DNA of 5,570 nt, from NCBI GenBank assembly GCA_003164305.1, contig PLSZ01000470.1, positions 8,757-14,326 of the forward strand. Reading direction: 5' to 3'. The position numbers and the translations under genes were made by a program. The notes beneath the pieces are model-generated. The model was not told the DNA's origin. It saw only the letters and a list, made by a program, of their open reading frames with translations, and made no database searches. Source of the DNA: Acetobacteraceae bacterium. GTDB taxonomy: Bacteria > Pseudomonadota > Alphaproteobacteria > Acetobacterales > Acetobacteraceae. Positions 1 through 5,073 of this stretch are shown one piece after another. How positions within the stretch are numbered: the stretch's first letter is position 1; the number at the start of each line of letters is the position of its first letter.

Positions 1-2
1 GG

Positions 3-2609
3 GGAGCAAGCCCAGGGGGAACGGGTTCAGGGGGAGCTGGCCCGGTGGGGCAGCAAACCGCGGTCGCGACCGCCGGCCGCGTGGTGCGCGATGGCCACAC
101 CGTCGCGGTGACCGTCACGGCGCGGATCGTGAAGCACGACGATGAGGAGCTGGTCCTGCTCAGCTTCAGCGACCAGCCCGAGCACGCGCCAAAGCTCGAA
201 CCGGTGACCGAGCCGCCGGCCGACGCCTCGCGGCTCGCGCGCACCGAGCAAGAGCTCGATGCGACGCGCAAGGAACTCGAGGAGGCCATCCGCGACCGCG
301 AGACCGCCGAGGAGGAAGTCCGGGCGATCAATGAAGAAGCCATGTCGGTCAGCGAGGAATTCCAGACCACCAACGAAGAACTGGGAACCTCGAGGGAAGA
401 GTTGCAATCGCTGAACGAGGAGCTGACCGCGCTCAACAGTCAGCTACAGGAGACCCTCGGCCAGCATCAGGCCCTCGCGAACGACCTCGAGAACATTCTG
501 AACAGCGCCGACGTCGCGACCTTGTTTCTCGACGCCAATCTGCGGATTCGTTTCTTCACCCCGGCGGCGAAGGCGCTGTTCAGCGTGATCATCTCCGATG
601 TCGGCCGCCCACTCGCCGATCTGGCGCGGCATTTCGCCGACGGACATCTGCTGGACGATGCCAGGCTGGTACTGGCCAACCTCGTGCCGCTCACACGCGA
701 GATCGAAGCGGAGAACGGCGCCTGGTACACCTGCCGCATTCTGCCCTACCGGACCAAGGACAACCGGATCGAAGGGGTGGTCATCACCTTCGCCGACATC
801 ACCACCCGTAAGCAGGCGGAAGACGCGGTGCACGCCGCCAGATTGCAGGCGGAAGGCGCGAACCTCGGAAAGTCGCGCTTTCTCGCCGCCGCCAGCCATG
901 ATCTGCGGCAGCCGCTGCAGACGCTTCGCCTCCTGCAAGGGCTGTTGGCGCGGCGGCTCAAGGGCGACGAGCTGCAGCTGGTCATGCGCGGCGAGGAAGC
1001 GGTGACCGCGATGTCGGGCATGCTGAATTCGCTGCTCGACATCAACCAGCTCGAGGCCGGGGTGATCCATCCGGAGTTTGTCGATTTCGCGATTAACGAC
1101 CTGCTGGAACGCATGCGGTCCGAGTTCGCCTACCACATGCGCGCGCATGGCCTGGAATGGCGCGTGCTGCCCTCCCACATGGCAGTTCGCAGCGATCCTC
1201 GCCTGCTGGAGCAGATGCTTCGCAATCTGCTGTCGAACGCGGTGAAATACACCACGAAAGGCGGGGTCCTGCTCGGGTGCCGGCGCCGCGGCGACCGGTT
1301 GCGGATCGAGATCTGGGATACCGGTCTGGGCATCCCGGAGGGACAGCTGCGGGCGATCTTCCAGGAATTCCATCAGCTCGATAACCCGGCCCGTGAAATG
1401 AGCCAGGGGCTGGGACTTGGTCTCGCCATCGTACAGCGCCTGGGTGACCTGCTGGGTCATACGGTCGAAGTTCGCTCACGGCCAGGCAGCGGTTCGGTGT
1501 TTTCGATCGAGGCCGCGCTCGCGCCACACGGGAGATACCTGACACCGATCGGTTTCGTCCGGGGCCCCACGGAAGTCGCGGTACCCGACTGCCTGGTGCT
1601 GATCGTCGAGGACGATCCGGCGTTGCGCGGTTCGCTCGAAGCCCTCATGCGCGCGGACGGCTATCGCACGGTGGCGGTGGCCGATGCCGATGCGGCGATC
1701 GCCTTTGCCGCGGGCGTGGGCACGAGGCCCGATCTCGCCATCGTCGATATCAATTTGCCGAGAGGGCTGAACGGGCTTCAGATCGTTGCGTGGCTGCGGC
1801 AATCGGTCGGGCACGATCTGCCCGTGTTGATCCTCACCGGTGACATCTCGACCGAGACCCTCATCGAAGTCACCCGCCTGGGTTACGTCCACCGCGCCAA
1901 GCCGGTCAGCAGCGAGGAGCTGACCGCGCTGGTTCGCGGGCTGCTCGCCGGGAACCATCCGGCGGAACCGGGCGGAGTGGAGCGGCCCCCGACCGTTTTC
2001 ATCGTGGATGACGACCCCGCCGTGCGTGGGGCACTAAGCGGATTCATCGAGGAAGCCGGCCGGCCCGTCGAGGTCTACGACAGCGCGCGCGCGTTTCTGG
2101 ACGCCTGGTTGCCCGGGCGGAACGGCTGCCTCGTCGTCGATTGCCGCATGCCCGACATGGATGGGATCGAGCTGCTCGATCGAATCAGGAACGAGGGCCA
2201 TGCATTGCCGGCGATCATGATCACCGGCTATGGCGACGTGCCGCTGGCGATCCGGGCCATGCAGGCCGGCGCCGCGTGCTTCATTGAGAAACCGGTCCGG
2301 GGCGAAGAGCTGCTCGCCGCCATCGATCAGGCGCTGGAGCATGCCCAAGGCTCAATGGAGCGCGCCACCTCCAGCGAAGAAACGACCGCGCAGATCGCCG
2401 CGCTCACGCCGCGCGAACGTCAGGTGCTGGATATGGTGGTCGGGGGCATGCCGAATAAGCAAATGGCCCACGAGCTTGGCATCAGTCAGCGCACGGTTGA
2501 AAATCATCGCGCCGCGGTGATGAAGAAACTTGGCGCGACATCGTTGTCTCACCTCGTCCGCGTCACGCTGGAGGCATTACCGCCGGCGGGCTCCGGAACA
2601 CCGCATTGA
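3..2609 (+). CDS. CheB/CheR-type PAS hybrid histidine kinase with two receivers and LuxR output (5' partial)
   Basis: The reading frame is open to the left edge, so the gene starts outside the window. The GTG at 45 is probably internal. Residues are counted from that GTG. Residues 1-45 resemble the last part of the module that follows CheR in CheB/CheR fusion proteins. Residues 60-148 form a Glu-rich coiled coil with the family's repeated NEEL/REEL segments. A PAS domain spans about 148-258 and ends in ITFADIT. The histidine kinase has its H-box at His285 (SHDLRQPL), N-box at Asn398, G1 at Asp425-x-Gly427-x-Gly429 and G2 at GLGLGL 455-460. Receiver 1 has Glu522/Asp523, phospho-acceptor Asp568, Thr598 and Lys619. 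Receiver 2 has Asp655/Asp656, Asp699, Thr727 and Lys749. A LuxR-type helix-turn-helix covers 785-842 (LTPRERQVL, then SQRTVENHR). All key phosphotransfer residues are present, so the protein should be active. Receiver 2 plus HTH resembles FixJ/NodW regulators, here fused to the kinase. No membrane segment is visible, so it is likely cytoplasmic. The ligand and target genes are unknown. The frame upstream of position 45 is doubtful (see findings). Confidence 0.93.
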   Translation, partial: GASPGGTGSGGAGPVGQQTAVATAGRVVRDGHTVAVTVTARIVKHDDEELVLLSFSDQPEHAPKLEPVTEPPADASRLARTEQELDATRKELEEAIRDRETAEEEVRAINEEAMSVSEEFQTTNEELGTSREELQSLNEELTALNSQLQETLGQHQALANDLENILNSADVATLFLDANLRIRFFTPAAKALFSVIISDVGRPLADLARHFADGHLLDDARLVLANLVPLTREIEAENGAWYTCRILPYRTKDNRIEGVVITFADITTRKQAEDAVHAARLQAEGANLGKSRFLAAASHDLRQPLQTLRLLQGLLARRLKGDELQLVMRGEEAVTAMSGMLNSLLDINQLEAGVIHPEFVDFAINDLLERMRSEFAYHMRAHGLEWRVLPSHMAVRSDPRLLEQMLRNLLSNAVKYTTKGGVLLGCRRRGDRLRIEIWDTGLGIPEGQLRAIFQEFHQLDNPAREMSQGLGLGLAIVQRLGDLLGHTVEVRSRPGSGSVFSIEAALAPHGRYLTPIGFVRGPTEVAVPDCLVLIVEDDPALRGSLEALMRADGYRTVAVADADAAIAFAAGVGTRPDLAIVDINLPRGLNGLQIVAWLRQSVGHDLPVLILTGDISTETLIEVTRLGYVHRAKPVSSEELTALVRGLLAGNHPAEPGGVERPPTVFIVDDDPAVRGALSGFIEEAGRPVEVYDSARAFLDAWLPGRNGCLVVDCRMPDMDGIELLDRIRNEGHALPAIMITGYGDVPLAIRAMQAGAACFIEKPVRGEELLAAIDQALEHAQGSMERATSSEETTAQIAALTPRERQVLDMVVGGMPNKQMAHELGISQRTVENHRAAVMKKLGATSLSHLVRVTLEALPPAGSGTPH
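13..35. repeat. Short G-rich direct repeat CAGGGGGA, two copies
   Basis: The octamer CAGGGGGA occurs at 13-20 and again at 28-35, a period of 15 bases. Both copies are in the same phase. In frame 1 each reads Gln-Gly-Glu/Asp-type codons (QGE twice). In frame 3, the frame of the long downstream ORF, they give a glycine-rich low-complexity stretch. The repeat lies in the coding region of the large signalling gene and is probably a by-product of its coding content. It matters mainly because it borders a suspected frame break. G-runs at 1-4, 15-19, 23-25 and 30-34 could also form a G-quadruplex with one long loop. Confidence 0.5.
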
Positions 2610-2867
2610 GCCGCGCGCGATCCTGAACGAATCGGTCGCGATCCGGGCGAGGTGGGGTGCAAATCGGTCCCGGACTCATTTTCGAACCGCCGCATGCGTC
2701 CCCTTCACGTCGTCCAGGTACTTTCCGAATCCCGCCTGAGTATTTTCCGTGGGTAGCATCTCTCGTGCCTGGCCCGGAACATCTCTGTCCCGGCGCACCG
2801 CGGATGGGCCGTTTGGAGACCATGCCATCGCCCAGCCGTCCGCCGGTAAAAGACGGGGGTGAGTTGT
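2610..2867. other. Intergenic region between the large kinase gene and the PAS-DHp gene
   Basis: I see no recognisable gene in these 258 bases. Small ORFs cross it on both strands, but they are proline/arginine-rich, overlap real genes and match no family I know. There is no clear hairpin followed by a T-run, no convincing -24/-12 sigma-54 motif and no obvious -35/-10 pair. The octamer CGCGATCC occurs twice shortly after the stop codon, about 20 bases apart. The gap is long enough to hold a promoter for the downstream gene, but none can be pinned down by eye. Confidence 0.6.
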
Positions 2868-3500
2868 ATGTTGAAGGATAGCGGACCGCGAACGCGGCCG
2901 GCCAACGACGGAGGTAGTGACGCCAGCCATGGTCCCGGACCGCCGATTGTCCTGCCGGACACGATGATCCGGACAATGGAGGGACACATCATCGCCTGGT
3001 CGCTGGGTATGGAACGGCGCTATGGCATCACCCGCGCGGACGCGCTCGGGAAGATATCTCATGAATTGCTCAAGACGGAGTTTCCGCGAGCATTACAGAA
3101 AATCGAAGCCACCCTGGTTTCTGAGATGACATGGAGCGGCGTGCTCATTCATCATCATGCCGATGGTAGAGCGGTCCTGGTCGCGACCCAATGGTACGTG
3201 AAGCACGACGGCAACGATAAGGCGCGGGTCACGGAAGTGCATGGCGACCTGCCGAGAGACTGCGAAGAGCTATGCGGCCGGCTTGGCGAAGTTATCGAGC
3301 TGCTGGCGCACGAGTTGAGCGAGCCGCTGACAGCGATCCGAGATTATGTCGATGGGGCGCAACGGATTCTCCGAACGGGATGGCCGACCCTGGGACGCGT
3401 ACGCGAAGCGTTGGCAGCCACGTCAATACAAATCGATCGCGGCGCGGAAGATGTGCGCTTCATGCGAAAGCTGGCCGTCGCCATTCGTGACACCGAGTGA
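2868..3500 (+). CDS. Small PAS plus histidine-kinase dimerisation domain protein lacking the ATPase domain
   Basis: The product is about 210 residues. The ATG at 2868 is preferred because a GGTGAG-like Shine-Dalgarno sits at 2858-2863. An in-frame GTG at 2859 would add three residues. From the ATG, residues 1-28 are polar and probably disordered. Residues about 30-125 match a PAS fold: D-x-M-I-R at the start, then GHIIAWSLGMERRYGI, ADALGK, and TWSGVLIHHHADGR, a typical PAS W-x-G-x-L-x-H core. Residues about 135-210 match a two-helix DHp/HisKA domain of the FixL type. The H-box is LLAHELSEPLTAI with phospho-acceptor His148, and a second helix follows (about residues 175-205). The protein ends where the N-box and ATP-binding domain should begin, and no ATPase remnant is visible in the next 136 bases in any frame. 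It is probably cytoplasmic and might act as a phosphotransfer partner, phosphatase or dimerisation competitor for another kinase. A decayed kinase is the alternative. Confidence 0.85.
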   Translation: MLKDSGPRTRPANDGGSDASHGPGPPIVLPDTMIRTMEGHIIAWSLGMERRYGITRADALGKISHELLKTEFPRALQKIEATLVSEMTWSGVLIHHHADGRAVLVATQWYVKHDGNDKARVTEVHGDLPRDCEELCGRLGEVIELLAHELSEPLTAIRDYVDGAQRILRTGWPTLGRVREALAATSIQIDRGAEDVRFMRKLAVAIRDTE

Positions 3501-3522
3501 TCGATGACGGCTGGAAGTTCCC

Positions 3523-3561
3523 GGAGGTCAACGCATGAAGCATCGGGAGGGCAAGGACTGA
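3523..3561 (+). other. Strong Shine-Dalgarno followed by an 8-codon mini-ORF upstream of hypC
   Basis: A perfect GGAGG at 3523-3527 is followed after 7 bases by ATG at 3535. The frame runs eight codons (MKHREGKD) to TGA at 3559-3561. This is the best ribosome-binding site in the window, yet it leads to a tiny peptide. It could be a leader peptide, a decayed gene start or chance. The stop lies 75 bases before the hypC start. No attenuator hairpin is evident. The peptide matches no family I know. Confidence 0.25.
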
Positions 3562-3567
3562 GTAGTT

Positions 3568-3591
3568 TCCGAACCTGTCACATCCGAACCT
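3568..3591. repeat. Direct repeat TCCGAACCT, two copies, 15-base period
   Basis: The 9-mer TCCGAACCT lies at 3568-3576 and again at 3583-3591, separated by GTCACA. Both copies sit in the short non-coding gap before hypC, with the second ending 45 bases before the hypC start codon. The location suits an operator or activator site for the hyp operon. The spacing of 15 rather than 10-11 or 21-22 bases is not helical-phase typical, so this may be chance. Confidence 0.4.
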
Positions 3592-3624
3592 TCAATGACC
3601 ATGATGCCGATCACGAAGCGTCTC

Positions 3625-3629
3625 GGGGA
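3625..3629 (+). promoter_or_regulatory. Ribosome-binding site of hypC
   Basis: GGGGA lies 7 bases before the ATG at 3637. It supports initiation at the methionine directly before Cys2 rather than at the upstream in-frame ATGs (for example 3595), which have no such site at the right distance. Confidence 0.6.
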
Positions 3630-3636
3630 CCGCCGC

Positions 3637-3876
3637 ATGTGTCTCGCTATTCCAATGCGAATTGTTAGCGTCGAAGGATACACCGCGTGCTGTGAGGCCA
3701 AAGGCATCCGTCGCGAGGTCAGCCTGACTCTGCTCCTCGGACAGGAACCGACGGTTGGCGACCACGTCCTCGTTCATGTTGGCTATGCGCTGCAGACGAT
3801 CAGCGCCGCGGATGCCCGTGCCACCTGGGACCTGTTCGATGAAATCGCCGCCGTGCTCGATCACGCCGATGCATGA
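3637..3876 (+). CDS. hypC: HypC, [NiFe] hydrogenase maturation chaperone
   Basis: This 79-residue protein belongs to the HypC/HupF family. In this family it works with HypD to assemble the Fe(CN)2CO group and delivers it to the hydrogenase large-subunit precursor in the cytoplasm. It opens with MCLAIPMRIV. The family needs a free Cys2 after removal of the first methionine, which fixes the start at 3637 and rules out the 14-residue longer in-frame start. The core EAKGIRREVSL and the strand VGDHVLVHVGYALQ are visible, with the conserved His at position 47. The C-terminal helix SAADARATWDLFDEI is also typical. The length is normal for the family (about 75-95 residues). Its 3' end overlaps hypA by 8 bases. 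HupF, a paralogue used in some uptake-hydrogenase operons, is the main alternative, but the neighbouring hypA, hypB and hypD favour HypC. Confidence 0.96.
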   Translation: MCLAIPMRIVSVEGYTACCEAKGIRREVSLTLLLGQEPTVGDHVLVHVGYALQTISAADARATWDLFDEIAAVLDHADA

Positions 3877-4258
3877 ACTCGCCATCTGCGAATCCGTGCT
3901 GCGGCAGGTGTTGGCTGTCGCCGCCTCCCAAAACGTTCGGAGCGTTGCCCGGATCACGCTGCGCATTGGCCCCCTCGCCGGGGTGGAACCGGACCTGGTG
4001 CGGCTTGCCTTCCCGATCGTCGCGGCCGGCACCGCCTGCGCCGACGCCACGCTGGACATCGAGGTCGCGCCGGTCGAGGTGCGCTGTCAGGTCTGCGACG
4101 CGACCTCCAGTGTCCGCCCCAATCGCCTGTTGTGCGCGACCTGCGGTACGTGGCGGGTCAGACTTATCAGCGGCGACGAAATGCTGTTGACGAGCATCGA
4201 GGTGATGGACGCCCCGCGAACCAGCCAAATGGAGTGGATCCCAAATGGAGTGCATTGA
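3869..4258 (+). CDS. hypA: HypA, hydrogenase nickel incorporation zinc protein
   Basis: This 129-residue protein is a member of the HypA/HybF family, which binds nickel and passes it, together with HypB, to the [NiFe] hydrogenase large subunit. It starts with MHELAI. His2 (with the N-terminal amine) is the known nickel ligand, which fixes the start at 3869. The zinc site has two Cys pairs, Cys73-x2-Cys76 and Cys89-x2-Cys92. The family's conserved core is seen as ITLRIGPLAGVEPD and the LISGDEMLLTSIEV strand after the zinc loop. It runs about 10-15 residues past the usual C-terminus, ending in a tail after VMDAP. The start lies inside the end of hypC (ATGCATGA, 8-base overlap) and has no Shine-Dalgarno of its own, so it is probably translated by coupling to hypC. 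Its stop shares one base with the hypB start. Confidence 0.96.
   Translation: MHELAICESVLRQVLAVAASQNVRSVARITLRIGPLAGVEPDLVRLAFPIVAAGTACADATLDIEVAPVEVRCQVCDATSSVRPNRLLCATCGTWRVRLISGDEMLLTSIEVMDAPRTSQMEWIPNGVH
4247..4250 (+). promoter_or_regulatory. Ribosome-binding site of hypB inside the hypA end
   Basis: GGAG lies 7 bases before the hypB ATG at 4258 and within the last codons of hypA. It supports the start that places Cys2, Cys5 and Cys7 at the N-terminus, and argues against the longer in-frame start at 4132 inside hypA. Confidence 0.6.
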
Positions 4259-5073
4259 TGTGTGACGTTTGCGGCTGCGCCAGCGGCGCGGATCACTTTC
4301 ATATCGCGGATGTCTCCGCGGCGGGCCGCGCGTCAACCCCGGTTGCATTCGTGAAAACGGCGCGCCAGGTCGAGGTGATGCAATCCCTGTTGCACGGCAA
4401 CGACCACCAGGCGGCTCATAACCGGGCGCATTTCGGCGCCGCGGGCGTTCTGGTGGTTAACCTGATGTCGTCTCCGGGAGCCGGCAAAACGAGTCTGTTG
4501 GAGGCGACGATCAGCCGCCTGAACGGCCGTTTGTCGGTCGCCGTGATCGAGGGCGATCTGGAGACCGAAAACGACGCCATCCGCGTTCGGGCCGCGGGCG
4601 CACAGGCGGTGCAGATCACAACCGGGAATGCGTGCCATCTGGACGCGAACATGGTGCATGCGGCTCTGCACCGGCTCGACCTTCGGCCGGTCGATGTGCT
4701 GTTCATCGAAAACGTTGGGAACCTTGTATGCCCAGCGGGCTTCGATCTGGGTCAGCATCGAAATGTCGTGCTGCTGTCGGTGACCGAGGGCGACGACAAG
4801 CCTGAGAAATACCCGGTGATGTTCCGTGCCGCCGATCTCGTGACGATGACCAAGCTCGATCTGCTGGAAGCGGTGGGTGATTTCGATCCGGGTAAGGCGG
4901 CGCGGCATCTCCAGGAGATCGGCGGCACCGCGCCCGTGCTGCTTGTATCGGCACGCGGGGGAGCGGGATTGGACGCCTGGATCGATTGGCTCGACGCGGA
5001 GGTGAACGCCTGCCGCGCGAATACCCTGGCGCATCCCGGCCCGCACGCGCATGCCGCCGCCGCCCATGCCTGA
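4258..5073 (+). CDS. hypB: HypB, hydrogenase nickel incorporation GTPase
   Basis: This 271-residue SIMIBI-class GTPase inserts nickel into [NiFe] hydrogenase with HypA. The N-terminus reads MCDVCGC, giving the C2-x2-C5-x-C7 high-affinity nickel site known from E. coli HypB, which fixes the start at 4258. The P-loop is SSPGAGKT (71-78), followed by the switch region EGDLETENDAIR (98-109). The G-domain metal site is Cys126-His127 and Cys158 (ENVGNLVCP). The base-recognition motif at 198-201 reads TKLD instead of the common NKxD. The usual long His-rich N-terminal stretch of rhizobial HypB is absent. Instead the last ~15 residues carry four histidines (259, 263, 265, 270) in an Ala/Pro-rich tail. 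The ATG overlaps the hypA stop by one base (TGATG), and the stop is overlapped by the hypD start, so this is one operon. Identification is secure. The role of the tail is a guess. Confidence 0.97.
   Translation: MCDVCGCASGADHFHIADVSAAGRASTPVAFVKTARQVEVMQSLLHGNDHQAAHNRAHFGAAGVLVVNLMSSPGAGKTSLLEATISRLNGRLSVAVIEGDLETENDAIRVRAAGAQAVQITTGNACHLDANMVHAALHRLDLRPVDVLFIENVGNLVCPAGFDLGQHRNVVLLSVTEGDDKPEKYPVMFRAADLVTMTKLDLLEAVGDFDPGKAARHLQEIGGTAPVLLVSARGGAGLDAWIDWLDAEVNACRANTLAHPGPHAHAAAAHA

Noticed and set aside
444..1460. Minus-strand ORF of 338 codons opposite the kinase gene
   Set aside because: High Gln/Arg/His composition typical of antisense frames, and the + strand holds clear PAS and kinase motifs.
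2610..2660. Possible terminator after the kinase gene
   Set aside because: The CGCGATCC copies are direct, not inverted, and no hairpin with a T-run is present.
2657..2881. 74-codon + strand ORF crossing the gap before the PAS-DHp gene
   Set aside because: Proline-rich, no recognisable family, overlaps the start of the supported gene, and has an unconvincing start.
130..3212. Shared 14-base string CGTGAAGCACGACG in the kinase gene (near 132) and the PAS-DHp gene (near 3195)
   Set aside because: Both encode a VKHD turn in sensor-type domains. No extended similarity surrounds it, so chance or the shared fold explains it.
3595..3636. In-frame upstream ATGs that would extend HypC by 14 residues
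   Set aside because: HypC needs Cys at position 2 for function, and the GGGGA site fits the ATG at 3637.
3504..3668. 54-codon ORF starting just after the PAS-DHp stop and running into hypC
   Set aside because: No Shine-Dalgarno, overlaps hypC out of frame, low-complexity composition. Considered as an ATPase-domain remnant, but it has no N or G box.
4132..4257. In-frame upstream start that would extend HypB by 42 residues into hypA
   Set aside because: The MCDVCGC N-terminus is the known HypB nickel site and has its own GGAG. The upstream part is only the other frame of hypA.
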